A DNA stretch of 42,524 nucleotides from positions 1 through 42,524 of the forward strand of contig CAMDHO010000015.1 of assembly GCA_945898205.1 (NCBI GenBank), written 5' to 3'. Made by a program: the position numbers and the translations under genes. The notes beneath the pieces were generated by a model, which saw nothing but the letters and a program-made list of their open reading frames with translations, had not been told where the DNA came from and searched no databases. Below, piece by piece: positions 25,117-34,202 of the stretch (position 1 is its first letter; each line of letters starts with the position of its first letter). This DNA comes from Chlamydia trachomatis (GTDB lineage Bacteria > Chlamydiota > Chlamydiia > Chlamydiales > Rhabdochlamydiaceae).

Positions 25117-26340
25117 ATGGATCAAGTACGTAAAGAGTTTCCAATTTTTAAAGCTGGGCTAGCTTCTATTTATTTAGATTCGGCGGCAACAAGCCAAAAG
25201 CCTAAACAAGTCATAGATAGAATGTCGCAGTTTTTACAAGAGGAATATGGAACTGTTCATAGAGCTGTCTATAGGCTCGCTGCACAGGCAACATCCCAAT
25301 ATAATGAAGTTAGAGAACTGGTAAGAGAGTTTTTAGGAGTTAAAGAAGATGGTGAAGTTGTTTTCACTCGAGGGACAACAGATGGAATTAATCTTGTAGC
25401 CGCATCTTTTGGCAAAGCCTTCCTAGAAGAAGGTGATGAAATACTTATTTCAGAGACAGAGCACCATTCAAATATTGTCCCTTGGCAAATGATCTGCCAA
25501 GAGAGAAAAGCTGTTCTTAAGGTGTTTCCGGTTAATGATCTTGGAGAAGTCCTTGTGGATGAGTATAAAAAGCTGCTTAGTCCAAAAACGAAATTAGTCG
25601 CAATTGCGCATATTTCAAATGCAACGGGTGTAATACACCCCATTAAAAAAATTATTTCTTTAGCCCATGAACAGGGGGCTAAAGTCCTAGTGGATGCGGC
25701 ACAAAGCATTTCTCATAAGGTAATTTGTGTAAAAGATTTAGATGTCGATTTTTTAGTTTTTTCAGGACATAAAGCTTATGGTCCAACGGGAATTGGCATT
25801 CTTTATGGGAAGAAAGCATTGTTAGATCAAATGCCCCCTTATCAAGGTGGAGGGGATATGGTCCATCAGGTGACCTTTGAAAAAACAACCTATCAGCCGA
25901 TTCCTTTGAAATTTGAAGCGGGAACTCCTAGCATTGTAGAAGTCATAGGTTTGGGAGAGGCGATTAAATTTATGCAACGAGTTGGGCTTGATAAAATAGA
26001 AGCCTTTGAGAAGGTTTTAACGGAATATGCTTTTTCAAAAATGAAAAATATCGAGGGTTTAATTTTTTTAGCGCATTCTAAAGATCGTTATTATGAAAAT
26101 AGATCCTCTATTTTAACTTTCTATTTTAAAGACGTTCATTCTCTAGATGTTGGGACGCTTCTTGATGTAAAAGGAGTTTCGGTAAGAACGGGGCATCTTT
26201 GCGCCCAACCTGCGCTTAAAAGGTTTGGACTTCGCTCTGCAATACGTGTTTCTTTTGCGCTGTATAATACATTAGAAGAAGTGGACCTCTTTGTAAAGGC
26301 TTTGGAAGAAGTGATCTTGCTAGTTGGAAATGAAGCTTAG
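25117..26340 (+). CDS. sufS: Cysteine desulfurase SufS
   Basis: A 407-residue group II cysteine desulfurase that releases sulfur from cysteine for the Suf scaffold. It has the PLP-binding segment VDAAQSISH, the Schiff-base lysine in FSGHKAYGPTG, and the persulfide cysteine in TGHLCAQPALKRFG. Length is typical. The start ATG 25117 follows sufD by three bases. It is the last gene of the kdsB-sufBCDS run, closed by a strong hairpin at 26351. The sulfur-transfer partner SufE or SufU is not in this window. Confidence 0.97.
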   Translation: MDQVRKEFPIFKAGLASIYLDSAATSQKPKQVIDRMSQFLQEEYGTVHRAVYRLAAQATSQYNEVRELVREFLGVKEDGEVVFTRGTTDGINLVAASFGKAFLEEGDEILISETEHHSNIVPWQMICQERKAVLKVFPVNDLGEVLVDEYKKLLSPKTKLVAIAHISNATGVIHPIKKIISLAHEQGAKVLVDAAQSISHKVICVKDLDVDFLVFSGHKAYGPTGIGILYGKKALLDQMPPYQGGGDMVHQVTFEKTTYQPIPLKFEAGTPSIVEVIGLGEAIKFMQRVGLDKIEAFEKVLTEYAFSKMKNIEGLIFLAHSKDRYYENRSSILTFYFKDVHSLDVGTLLDVKGVSVRTGHLCAQPALKRFGLRSAIRVSFALYNTLEEVDLFVKALEEVILLVGNEA

Positions 26341-26350
26341 TCTATATAAA

Positions 26351-26378
26351 AACCGGAAGAGGATTCTTCCGGTTTTTT
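26351..26378 (+). terminator. Terminator after sufS
   Basis: A 10-bp perfect stem AACCGGAAGA / TCTTCCGGTT with a GGAT loop is followed by a T run, starting 11 bases after the sufS stop. It is a classical intrinsic terminator and may also act on the minus-strand barrel gene that ends at 26393. Confidence 0.9.
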
Positions 26379-26392
26379 CAACGGTATCTTTT

Positions 26393-27502
26393 TTAGAAAT
26401 CAAGACGTGCTGAAAGTGTCCAACCTTGGAATGTTAAATCTCCTTGGTTTGCAAAGTAAGCTCCAGAATTGCTTAGGAAAGAACCATGGAAGTGCTTTAT
26501 TTGGTTTTGACCGAAGAACATAAGTTGCTCCCAGCCACCTTGGATGCTAAAGTGACAATTGTCATTAGCAAACATAGTATCCCAACGAACCCCCATAGCA
26601 AGTTCCCCGATAACTCTTCCTATGCGGAAGCTGTCAGAATTAGAGATGTGGTCATTATGAGTTCCATTTTGATAGTCAGAATGAAGGTAGTCTGTGACTT
26701 GGAAAAATCCATTTAGAATAGAGAAAGCAGTGTTCCCATATAAGCTAAATCCAGCTCCTAAGCCCCATTCAGAATCGAGTCCTGAGTGTAGTCCAAGACC
26801 CCAATAGTTGTTTCTTGCATAGGAATTAAGTTGAGAAACAGAGGTAAGAGGAAGTGGCTTCTTATACTTATCTTCTAACTTCTGGTTAATCCAACCTGTA
26901 CGTAATCCCATAAAAGGACGAAGCGTCATCCATTTGCTGACAAAAAACTCTCTTCCTAAATCTAAATCTATCATATTGAGTTTTAGATTAAGATTAGAGT
27001 TGATAGAGGAATATCCGTCTATATGTAGTTCTGCTAAGTCATAGGGATTAGTCGAAAGAATAGCTCCAGATTTTTTACTAACGTTACCGCTGGCATTGTT
27101 TTGAAACCAAGTCCATCCAGCGACAAGATCCCATCCATCGTGAGGAAGGTTGTATCCAAGCCCTAAACGGAATCCGAAATCCCAGTCAAAATGGAGGTTT
27201 TTTATGGAAGAGTTATAAAGAGCTGTTTCAGCGGGTTGCTCTTCTTTTGTTTTAACAGCATAAGCAGTTCCATTTTCTTGACCTTGCCAAATAAGCCAGT
27301 CGGCTGTAAAAAACAGATCTACACCATCTCTCACTTGAGGTCTTCCTGGTGGATTAATCATTGAAGTAGAGCCTTTTTTTTGCTCCATTGCGCTGACTCT
27401 ATTTTCTAGACTACGCATTTGCGCATCAGAGACATCTGCTTTAAGAGAGCTAATGCTTCCTAAAGAGAGTGTAACTAGTGTGGTTGTAAATAAGTGTTTC
27501 AT
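26393..27502 (-). CDS. MOMP-like outer-membrane porin (Lpg1974-type) 1
   Basis: A 369-residue barrel protein with a signal peptide (MKHLFTTTLVTLSLGSISS, cleavage near LKA-D), a short coiled-coil-like stretch (SDAQMRSLENRVSAMEQ), then strands of the chlamydial MOMP-like/Lpg1974 family. Family landmarks are FFTADWLIWQGQENG, FRLGLGYNLPHDGWDLVAGW, LRPFMGLRTGW, WGLGLHSGLDSEWGLG and the C-terminal strand ending in SARLDF. It resembles the 27750 protein most (shared NLPHD-DW and E-L-FFGQNQI segments). In Simkania-type organisms such porins replace a single dominant MOMP. Role: diffusion pore and surface antigen, by inference. Confidence 0.8.
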   Translation of the reverse strand: MKHLFTTTLVTLSLGSISSLKADVSDAQMRSLENRVSAMEQKKGSTSMINPPGRPQVRDGVDLFFTADWLIWQGQENGTAYAVKTKEEQPAETALYNSSIKNLHFDWDFGFRLGLGYNLPHDGWDLVAGWTWFQNNASGNVSKKSGAILSTNPYDLAELHIDGYSSINSNLNLKLNMIDLDLGREFFVSKWMTLRPFMGLRTGWINQKLEDKYKKPLPLTSVSQLNSYARNNYWGLGLHSGLDSEWGLGAGFSLYGNTAFSILNGFFQVTDYLHSDYQNGTHNDHISNSDSFRIGRVIGELAMGVRWDTMFANDNCHFSIQGGWEQLMFFGQNQIKHFHGSFLSNSGAYFANQGDLTFQGWTLSARLDF

Positions 27503-27704
27503 AATTTTAACAGCGCAGTAGTCCCTTTCTAAGAGTTAAGGGAAGAGCCGCCGCTCCTTTTAGTTTAAATGTTTAACCAATTAATACCCGTATGGGTTTA
27601 GTAACGACATGTCTAAGAGGAAAGAAAGTCGTTAGCTTGCTATGAATTTACAGAATATTGGGAAAAAAGTGTAGAAGCTTTTATTTGTATTTATAAAAAC
27701 AAAT

Positions 27705-27742
27705 AAAAAAGCCTCTTAAAATGCTTTTTAAGAGGCTTTTTT
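27705..27742. terminator. Strong bidirectional terminator
   Basis: Arms at 27711-27720 and 27727-27736 (GCCTCTTAAA / TTTAAGAGGC), flanked by six A on the left and six T on the right, form a stem suited to termination on either strand. It lies just after the stop (27750) of the minus-strand barrel 2 and upstream of nothing on the plus strand. Confidence 0.9.
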
Positions 27743-27749
27743 ATCTAAA

Positions 27750-28805
27750 TTAGAAGTAGAGGTGAGCGGCAGCAGAGCATCCTTGAAAGTCTACATCCCC
27801 TTGGTTTTGAATAAAATTTCCCCAGCTTTGAGCGTCGACAAAGCGAATGATTTGGTTTTGTCCAAAAAACAGATGTTGCTCCCATCCAAATTGCAAAACG
27901 ATTTTAAGTTTATCTCTTATCGATGAAGAGGTCCATCTAAGTCCTAGTTGAAGATCTGCAATGGCTCTACTAGCTCGAAAGCTGTTGTCCTCAGATAGAA
28001 CAACATTACCAGCGCCTGTTGGTGTGATGTAAGACTCGGTATAAGAATTATCAAAAAACCCATAAAGCAAAGATATAGCAGCATCTCCAAAAAAACTGAG
28101 CCCCCATTTTAGGTCCCATTGAGATCCTAAGGCTCCTAAGATCCCGATACCCCAGAAATTGTTTTGGATATTTGTTGAATATTCATCTAAAACAAGTTCA
28201 GCAGATTTATCAAAGAGGTTTGCATATTGAATGTTATAGTTTTGGTTAAGCCAAGCAGTTCTTATTCCTGTATGGGGTTTAAAAGATAACGATTTACTTA
28301 TTTTAAATTGCTTTGCAAGATCGAGGTCTATCATGTTTAGATGCATAAATAAATCAGCGCCAGCTGAAAGGCAAGCTGCTATGGATTGAGGGTTATATAC
28401 ATTAGGATGAGTGAAAACAGGAAGTATCGTAGGACTATCTCCTGGAGAATTGTGAGAATTGCTAGCCTGATCTTCAAACCAGGTCCAAAGAAATTGGATG
28501 TCCCAATCGTCGTGAGGGAGGTTATATCCCATTCCGAGTCGAATACCAGAGTTCCAATCAAATTTAGGTTGCGCTACATGGCCAGATCCCATAATGCAAT
28601 CATCTAATAGATCGAAATCGTTGTTGGTAATTGCATATGAAAGGCCTGTTTCATTAGCTTGCCAGTATAACCATTCTGTAATGAGAAAGAGTTTGGATCC
28701 TTCAGGGGCATAAGGACGGGAAGATGTTAATGAAGTCTCTGTATTTTCTAGTGCGGGTAAAATGCCGCAGAAGAAAGTGGTAATGCAAAGAGTTGTTTTT
28801 ATCAT
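27750..28805 (-). CDS. MOMP-like outer-membrane porin (Lpg1974-type) 2
   Basis: A 351-residue barrel with signal peptide (MIKTTLCITTFFCGILPA). Family landmarks: LFLITEWLYWQANETGLSYA, IRLGMGYNLPHDDWDIQF, FKPHTGIRTAWLNQN, FWGIGILGALGSQWDLKWG and the strand ending in AAAHLYF. It is paralogous to barrel 1, with the same WQ-E-G and HD-W elements, but separated by about 250 bases and closed by its own terminator, so each is a single-gene unit. It diverges from the exported hydrolase at 28988. Confidence 0.8.
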   Translation of the reverse strand: MIKTTLCITTFFCGILPALENTETSLTSSRPYAPEGSKLFLITEWLYWQANETGLSYAITNNDFDLLDDCIMGSGHVAQPKFDWNSGIRLGMGYNLPHDDWDIQFLWTWFEDQASNSHNSPGDSPTILPVFTHPNVYNPQSIAACLSAGADLFMHLNMIDLDLAKQFKISKSLSFKPHTGIRTAWLNQNYNIQYANLFDKSAELVLDEYSTNIQNNFWGIGILGALGSQWDLKWGLSFFGDAAISLLYGFFDNSYTESYITPTGAGNVVLSEDNSFRASRAIADLQLGLRWTSSSIRDKLKIVLQFGWEQHLFFGQNQIIRFVDAQSWGNFIQNQGDVDFQGCSAAAHLYF

Positions 28806-28987
28806 TATAGCCTCTTTTTATTAATCGAAGTAAAATACTGTTTTTAGTTTTTTTGTAATTAAAGTGCAATGTGTTTGTTTTGTTGTTCTGGTTTTTTTGG
28901 GGGGAATGAACTGTTTTTGTTGTTTTTTTAATTGTTTTTTTTGAAAATAATATGTTATATGTTTTCTTTTTTGTGGTGAGGTGTTTT

Positions 28988-29911
28988 ATGAGAATGTTGA
29001 CTTATTTGATTTTTGGATTGAGCTTTTCTATGCTCTACATAAACCCTATTCAAGGAGTGGAGTTTAGAGAAGTATTTGTTGAGGTAGAAGGGGCTAATAT
29101 CTTTTGCAAAGTTATTGGGGAGGGCGATCCTATAGTTATTTTGCATGGTGGCCCAGGGTTAGCACATGATTATTTGATTCCAGGATTTTTAAAGTTAGCA
29201 GAAACGAATCTTTTGGTTTTTTATGATCAACGAGGGACAGGACTCTCTACAGGAGAAATTAATAAGGATACAATGCGAACTGATTTTTTTGTAAAAGATT
29301 TAGAATCCTTGCGAAAAGCTTTTAATTTTAATCAAATGATTTTAATTGGGCATTCTTTTGGAGTGTTTCTTTCTGTGAATTATGCTCTAAATTATCCAGA
29401 GAGGGTGAGTAAGTTAATTGCAATAAATTCAGCTCCCTTATCGACGGATGGATTTGTGGAATATGGGTGGAGGAGCATGAGAAATCAAAAAGGGGAGGCT
29501 AAAGAGTTGAGTGCTATTGAAATGTCTCCGGAGTTTATCGCAGGGGAGGCTCATGTATTAGAAAGGTATATGAGACTTGCCGCTAAGGGAAGTTTGTATG
29601 ATCCTAAAAAAATTGAATTAATTAACTTCCCGACAAGTTTAAAGAGGTTTTACGACTATCAGAAAGTGCTTGGTCTTTTTAGTGATATAATGTTAAGGAA
29701 ATTTGATTTATTTGATAGCCTTAGATGTTTTCAGTTTCCTGTATTAATTATGTTTGGAGTAGCTGATAGTATGCCCTTTACAGCATCTCAAAAAATGCAG
29801 GAGAATATTCCAAATTCGAAGCTTATTATTTTTGAAAAATCGGGTCATTACATTCCAATGGAGCAACCTGAAGAAATGATTGAATTGATACAAAGTTTTC
29901 TGTTTGAATAA
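28988..29911 (+). CDS. Exported alpha/beta hydrolase (proline iminopeptidase-like)
   Basis: A 307-residue hydrolase. ATG 28988 is preferred because GAGGTG precedes it by a few bases and it opens a signal peptide (MRMLTYLIFGLSFSMLYIN, cleavage near IQG-V); ATG 28952 has no such site. The hydrolase domain has the oxyanion loop HGGPG, the DQRGTGLS segment of proline iminopeptidases, nucleophile elbow GHSFG, acid in FGVADSMP and His in SGHYIPME. Proline iminopeptidases and related esterases share this pattern, so substrate is uncertain. Extracytoplasmic location is inferred from the signal peptide. Confidence 0.85.
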   Translation: MRMLTYLIFGLSFSMLYINPIQGVEFREVFVEVEGANIFCKVIGEGDPIVILHGGPGLAHDYLIPGFLKLAETNLLVFYDQRGTGLSTGEINKDTMRTDFFVKDLESLRKAFNFNQMILIGHSFGVFLSVNYALNYPERVSKLIAINSAPLSTDGFVEYGWRSMRNQKGEAKELSAIEMSPEFIAGEAHVLERYMRLAAKGSLYDPKKIELINFPTSLKRFYDYQKVLGLFSDIMLRKFDLFDSLRCFQFPVLIMFGVADSMPFTASQKMQENIPNSKLIIFEKSGHYIPMEQPEEMIELIQSFLFE

Positions 29912-29966
29912 AGGGTTTTTTATTTCTTATTTAGAAAATTATATTTAACGTTGAGGGAGAGTTTTT

Positions 29967-30656
29967 ATGCTTAAGAAGTCAATGAATAGTTTTTTGTGTT
30001 TTCTGATATTGGGTACATGTTCTTTCTTTTCTCAAGGGTTTTCAACAGCTGGAGACGCTCTTGAAATACTTTTAACAGAAGAAAGTACTTGTTGGGAATT
30101 GAGTCAAAAAGAGCAAGGATCAAATCAAAAAAATAGAAAATATGAAAAAGAGTCTTATCATTTTTTTTCGAATAATCATGTGTCGAGGCCTGCTTTTATA
30201 TCTCAAAATCAAAGATGGGAACATGGAAGAAATTATGAAAAGCCTGAAACTGAAGCTTTTCTGTCTTTACCACTAGATGAAGAAGATAGAATGGTCATTC
30301 GGGGGTTTATTAAAAACTTATCAGAGAGAACGCTAGAGGATTTGATAGCAGATCGAGAGGGGTTAGAAAGTATTAAAGAGAAGTTGGATTCAATTCACCC
30401 GTTAAGGTTAGCTGGTTTTATTTTCTCAGATTCTACTACGCTTCACTACGCTAAAATTTTAATCAATACGGAAGTTAAATCGAATCTTTTTATTATATTG
30501 TTACAGATAGAGCTACAAAATGCAAAAGACGAAGGGATATTAAATCAGTACCTACCTGGTTTTATAGACTTTTTAGGTCTGGATGGAAATGTATTTAATC
30601 ATTACATGAATAAAGGGGATTATCTAGCATTAGTTAGATATATGCTTCACATGTAA
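29967..30656 (+). CDS. Secreted protein, new paralogous family, member 1
   Basis: A 229-residue protein opening with MLKKSMNSFLCFLILGTC, a signal peptide with cleavage near FSQG-FS. A polar, low-complexity middle (about 35-95) leads to a C-terminal domain (about 95-229) shared with the genes at 31670 and 41831: EAFLSLPLDEEDRMVI, REGLESIKEKL, IHPLRLAGFIFSD, YLPGFIDFLGLD and NKGDYLALVRYML. The domain is predicted mostly helical by eye. I do not recognise the family. Start ATG 29967 has GAGGGAGAG upstream. It is followed by a strong terminator. Confidence 0.7.
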   Translation: MLKKSMNSFLCFLILGTCSFFSQGFSTAGDALEILLTEESTCWELSQKEQGSNQKNRKYEKESYHFFSNNHVSRPAFISQNQRWEHGRNYEKPETEAFLSLPLDEEDRMVIRGFIKNLSERTLEDLIADREGLESIKEKLDSIHPLRLAGFIFSDSTTLHYAKILINTEVKSNLFIILLQIELQNAKDEGILNQYLPGFIDFLGLDGNVFNHYMNKGDYLALVRYMLHM

Positions 30657-30664
30657 TTTTATCG

Positions 30665-30706
30665 AATTAAAAAGGCGTCCATTTTTTTGTAGGCGCCTTT
30701 TTAATT
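30665..30706. terminator. Bidirectional terminator
   Basis: Arms AATTAAAAAGGCG (30665-30677) and CGCCTTTTTAATT (30694-30706) form a long stem between convergent genes ending at 30656 and 30701. A/T tracts at both sides suit termination in both directions. The right arm overlaps the stop codon of the minus-strand gene. Confidence 0.9.
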
Positions 30707-31531
30707 AGTTGCGGATAGTTTTTTTTGTACTTCATTGTCAGTTAGCCACTGTTTTTTTTCTAACAAATATTCGAATTGGTAAGTTAAAATTGCTTTATTT
30801 GCTTCTTTTTTAAAAAAGCGATTAGCCCCAGTATATTGATATGAGAGGCATTCAATCCCTATGGATGTCATTGCAAAGTGAACATCCTCTACATTTGTAA
30901 TGGAGTCATCTATAAAGATGACTTTCAGAGGGTGAAAATTACACTGTTTAAAGAAGGCTTTTAATACGGCTCCTTTTGAATGTCCTTCTGCAAATAAAAC
31001 GCCTTGTTCTAGAAATGGAAGGATTTTATTTTGAGATGCATTCTGTATGAAAAGTCTGTCAATTTCAAAAAGAGAAAAGTGGATGTTGTATTCTTTTAAG
31101 AGATTAATTTTCCACGTGGTGGCTTCTGGAATTAATCCTAAAGGTCCTGTAGCAGAATGAGTCAGAGCTATAACAGGAACTCGGTTATTTTGCAGTTTTT
31201 TTATGAGGGATGGGGAAAAGTCTTCAATAAGAATTTTCTTTGTGAGTAGATAGCTTAAACTTAAAGAGTTTTCAGTTTCTTTTTTTGAATGAGAGGTTAA
31301 TATGAATTTTAGCATAAGAGGGAGGGCGATATATTTGGCATAAGGATGTGAAAAGTGATCTTCAGTCGTGATTAGGACTTCATCGACGTCGAAAATAATC
31401 AGAGTTGTTTCATTCGCTTGCTCCCAGTGATCGGATAGTTCGTTTAAAGATGCAATGGATCCGATATTGGCAAAAGAGGAAGAGATAATAAAGTTTATAA
31501 AGGTAAAAAATAAAAGAGTCTTTGTTTGCAT
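30701..31531 (-). CDS. DUF2608 HAD-like secreted protein
   Basis: A 276-residue protein with signal peptide (MQTKTLLFFTFINFIISSS, cleavage near SFAN). It matches DUF2608, a HAD-superfamily group found in chlamydiae, legionellae and other intracellular bacteria. HAD motif I is FDVDEVLI (Asp48, Asp50), motif II is VIALTHS, the lysine is in FAEGHSKGAVL and motif IV is FIDDSITNVEDV. All catalytic positions look intact, so a phosphatase-type activity in the periplasm or outside the cell is plausible. It diverges from the paralogous-family gene at 31670. Confidence 0.85.
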   Translation of the reverse strand: MQTKTLLFFTFINFIISSSFANIGSIASLNELSDHWEQANETTLIIFDVDEVLITTEDHFSHPYAKYIALPLMLKFILTSHSKKETENSLSLSYLLTKKILIEDFSPSLIKKLQNNRVPVIALTHSATGPLGLIPEATTWKINLLKEYNIHFSLFEIDRLFIQNASQNKILPFLEQGVLFAEGHSKGAVLKAFFKQCNFHPLKVIFIDDSITNVEDVHFAMTSIGIECLSYQYTGANRFFKKEANKAILTYQFEYLLEKKQWLTDNEVQKKLSATN

Positions 31532-31669
31532 AAAACAATCTTCAAGTTAGGTTTGGATTCGGCTAGGTTAATGCTTCTTTTTAAAACGGTAAAGATAAAA
31601 ATTGCTTAGATTTGAGTCTGGGATTATATGTTTCTGCGAGATAAGAGTTTTTAATATAAAGGAGACGTA

Positions 31670-32653
31670 ATGCTTAAAAAAGCAATGAAATTTTCGTTGA
31701 TACTGGCTGTTGGGTTTTGTTTTTTTTTAAGGACAGCCTATTCTAAAGAGCTTATTTTTAAATGGGGAATGACTGAAGATGCATATAGTAGTTCTACTCA
31801 ACTTAATGATCGTTTAGAAGTTTCTTTACTACAAGAAAATGTTCGGTATAAAGTTGAGAAGGCTCTTATGGCGCTTGAAATCCCGTATAGATTATTCGTG
31901 GAAGCTAAGTTATTGCCCTGTCAGTTTTCTGTTTTTTTTTATGATAAAGAAGATGGGAAGCTAGATGAATTTAAAGATTTTCTAGCAAAAGAACCTTCTT
32001 GTTTTTTAGAAGAATTTGACTTGGTAAAAGAACGTTGGATAGAGTGGGCTCAGAAAGAAAGCCGTCTAGATGAATTTTCTAAGTTCTCAATTTTTTTAAA
32101 AAAAGCAGAGAAAATAGTTCGAGAAATTTCTGAGCAAAAACTTTTTTCTATACTTCAAAAAAACAAGAAAGATGAAGACTTTCCTTCTCATTTTTTTATA
32201 CAGAACTATCTAGAAGAATTTGAAGTTCCTTCAGGGGATTCAGATGTCGAAGGTTTTTTTTCTCTTTCTTTAACAGAAGAGGACAAAAAGATCATAAGAG
32301 AATTTGTTTTCTGTTTGTCAAGTAAAAGTATAATACAATTAGCTTTGGATCGAGGGAGTTTGGAGGCGATAAAGAATAGAATTAAAGTCGTTCATCCGTT
32401 GAGGTTTATTGCTTTTATTTTAACAGATGGTTCTTTGAGGCAGACTCTAGAGAGTATATATAAAACAGACTTCAAATGGACATTTCTTGTAATGGGATTG
32501 GAAAGAGGATTGAGAAGAAAAAAGGAATCGAAAGCTTTAAATGAGTATGTTTTTGGTTTTGCTGACCTGTTAAAAGTAGACGAAAAGGTTATTCGAAGTT
32601 ATATCGATCACGACAATTTCAAGGAAATATTTAATTACTTAATTTGTCATTAG
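31670..32653 (+). CDS. Secreted protein, new paralogous family, member 2
   Basis: A 327-residue protein beginning MLKKAMKFSLILAVGFCFF, a signal peptide with cleavage near AYS-KE. It has a long N-terminal region (about 25-185) rich in charged helices, absent from the other members, then the shared C-terminal domain from about 190: FFSLSLTEEDKKIIREFV, DRGSLEAIKNRI, VHPLRFIAFILTD, YVFGFADLLKVDEKVI and FKEIFNYLI. Start ATG 31670 has AAGGAGA seven bases before. It is not in an operon. Family unrecognised. Confidence 0.7.
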   Translation: MLKKAMKFSLILAVGFCFFLRTAYSKELIFKWGMTEDAYSSSTQLNDRLEVSLLQENVRYKVEKALMALEIPYRLFVEAKLLPCQFSVFFYDKEDGKLDEFKDFLAKEPSCFLEEFDLVKERWIEWAQKESRLDEFSKFSIFLKKAEKIVREISEQKLFSILQKNKKDEDFPSHFFIQNYLEEFEVPSGDSDVEGFFSLSLTEEDKKIIREFVFCLSSKSIIQLALDRGSLEAIKNRIKVVHPLRFIAFILTDGSLRQTLESIYKTDFKWTFLVMGLERGLRRKKESKALNEYVFGFADLLKVDEKVIRSYIDHDNFKEIFNYLICH

Positions 32654-32839
32654 TAATGAAGAGTGATTTATTTGTATTTTTTTATTTGCGTTTGAATTGA
32701 TTTTTTTTTTGAAAGATTAGTTTGTGGTTTTAGTAAATAACGAGTTTTTTTATGAGTTTTAATTGTTTTCTCTTAATTAATAAATGGGTGTAAATAATTT
32801 TTATTTTGTAAATCTCTCTATGGAGAGGTCCTGAAGAAA

Positions 32840-32985
32840 CGAAAAATTAAATTTTTTTCTTTTTTTTTAATGTGAAATTTTTTAGTTTCTAAGTTTAAAA
32901 GACAAAGCATCCCAGTGAGGGGTTGAGCGAGTCTCAAGGACTTTTTAAGAAACGTGTAAAAAAATTAACTTTCTAGGAGGAAAGT
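32840..32985 (+). promoter_or_regulatory. Shared leader of barrel 3
   Basis: The untranslated region before barrel 3 is nearly repeated before barrel 4 (34705-34850): an A/T-rich left part, GACAAAGC at 32901, then TTGAG-CGAGT-CTCAA (32923-32937), CTTTTTAAGAAACG and a strong AGGAGG (32975-32980). The small hairpin is identical in both copies while flanking bases have changed, suggesting a conserved regulatory leader or transcript 5' end. The rest of the gap (32654-32839) is AT-rich with no visible gene and presumably holds the promoter. Confidence 0.5.
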
Positions 32986-34092
32986 ATGTTAAAAACCGAA
33001 ATGAAGGCTGCTTTAGCTATTTTAGGAGCAGTGTTTGCGCCTTTATTTGCTCAAGCTGATCAATCCATGAGTATGTCTCAAGGGCAGCAGCAACAGCAAC
33101 CAGGTTATGTATCTGGAGAAATGGTTAAAGCGGGGCAATTGCCAGGTGCTTTTAATCAAAGCGCTGCTTATGTATGTGATGATGGGTGGGATGTATTTGT
33201 TAGTGTGGACTATATTTTGTGGAATGTCTCTTCTGACATGAATAATGACGTTGGGTTTAAGGGGCTAGAAGCTGTTAGATCCATATCTGGTCTTGATCTA
33301 GAACCAAACAGGATTTCTGCGGGTTATGCATCCGGTTTCCAAGTTGGAATGGGATTCAACATGAAGGGGATGGATGACTGGAACTTCTATGGCGAATATA
33401 CTTGGTATAAGAATTCTGGATGCAAGGGTGTAGACATTCAAGCAACTCTACCTAATCTAGCAATAGACATGGATGCATCTGTAGATATGTCATTTGCATA
33501 TAATAATGCTGACTTTCTTTTGCAAAGAAGTTTTTATTTTGGTAAAAAATTAACGTCTAACTTTTATACTGGATTAAGAGCTCTTTGGATGAATATAGAC
33601 GGTACTGGAGAGGCAAGCGGAAGCTTAAATGCTCTTAGTTCATTAGTGACAGCCGATGTTACTAGTGTGTTTCTGCATAACGAAAACAGTTCATGGGCAC
33701 TAGGTCCTAAGTTCGGATTGGATTCTAGCTGGTTGTTAGGGTATGGGCTTAAGTTCTTAAGCAATATATCTACTAGTGTTCTTTACACAAGATACACAGG
33801 ACACATACACACAGATACTGTAGGCTCTGGACGTATTATACAGCGGCCGATTGCTTTAACTGGTAGTTCATATATACATGAATCTAATTATGGAACTCTT
33901 AGACCTGTCATAGAAACTTATCTAGGTTTAGGCTGGGGTTCTTATTTCTGTGATAATAACTTTCATTTAGATTTGTCTGTTGGATATGACTTTAACGTTC
34001 ATTTCAATTATATAACAACTGCTGTTGCTCCGTCAAACCCATCTAACTTGTATTTGCATGGATTGAACATTCAAGCACGTTTTGACTTCTAA
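32986..34092 (+). CDS. MOMP-like outer-membrane porin 3
   Basis: A 368-residue barrel with signal peptide (MLKTEMKAALAILGAVFAP, cleavage at FAQA-DQ). Landmarks: DVFVSVDYILWN, GFQVGMGFNMKGMDDWNFYG, TWYKNSG, FYFGKKLTSNFYTGLRALWM, SWALGPKFGLDSSWLLGYG and the terminal strand LNIQARFDF. ATG 32986 follows AGGAGG by five bases, a strong translation start. It is almost identical to barrel 4 in strands and signal peptide but differs in several presumed surface loops (residues about 75-110, 140-160, 195-230 and 270-300). Single-gene unit with its own terminator. Confidence 0.85.
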   Translation: MLKTEMKAALAILGAVFAPLFAQADQSMSMSQGQQQQQPGYVSGEMVKAGQLPGAFNQSAAYVCDDGWDVFVSVDYILWNVSSDMNNDVGFKGLEAVRSISGLDLEPNRISAGYASGFQVGMGFNMKGMDDWNFYGEYTWYKNSGCKGVDIQATLPNLAIDMDASVDMSFAYNNADFLLQRSFYFGKKLTSNFYTGLRALWMNIDGTGEASGSLNALSSLVTADVTSVFLHNENSSWALGPKFGLDSSWLLGYGLKFLSNISTSVLYTRYTGHIHTDTVGSGRIIQRPIALTGSSYIHESNYGTLRPVIETYLGLGWGSYFCDNNFHLDLSVGYDFNVHFNYITTAVAPSNPSNLYLHGLNIQARFDF

Positions 34093-34121
34093 TAGAGTCA
34101 AGTATTAGGATTTGGTTAGTT

Positions 34122-34149
34122 AAAAAGAAGGGGATTTCCCCTTCTTTTT
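34122..34149. terminator. Terminator after barrel 3
   Basis: Stem AAAAAGAAGGGG / CCCCTTCTTTTT with a short loop. It has the same position and nearly the same sequence as the one after barrel 4, where two compensating changes keep the stem paired. That covariation supports a functional hairpin. Confidence 0.9.
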
Positions 34150-34154
34150 CTTTT

Positions 34155-34202
34155 TTAAGCTTTTTTTAAAGCAGCATCTGTTTTTTTGAGTAGACTGTTT
34201 AT
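34155..34202 (-). pseudogene. Tail fragment of a duplicated licD-like gene
   Basis: On the minus strand these bases read DAALKKA and stop, the same ending as the intact licD-like gene at 36017. An extra T in the T run (34181-34187) breaks the frame compared with the intact copy, and similarity ends near 34200. It shows that the duplicated unit once included the neighbouring convergent gene. Confidence 0.75.

Larger units (their letters stand above)
32840..34202 (+). repeat. Duplicated cassette, copy 1
   Basis: Leader, barrel 3, its terminator and about 48 bases of a licD-like gene tail form a unit repeated at 34705-36060. Similarity is very high in stretches (over 100 bases nearly identical around 33060-33170 versus 34925-35035) and broken in others, as in a mosaic tandem duplication. 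Confidence 0.8.

Noticed and set aside
26486-28607. Plus-strand open frames inside barrels 1 and 2
   Set aside because: They are shadows of the real minus-strand genes, with no independent start signals.
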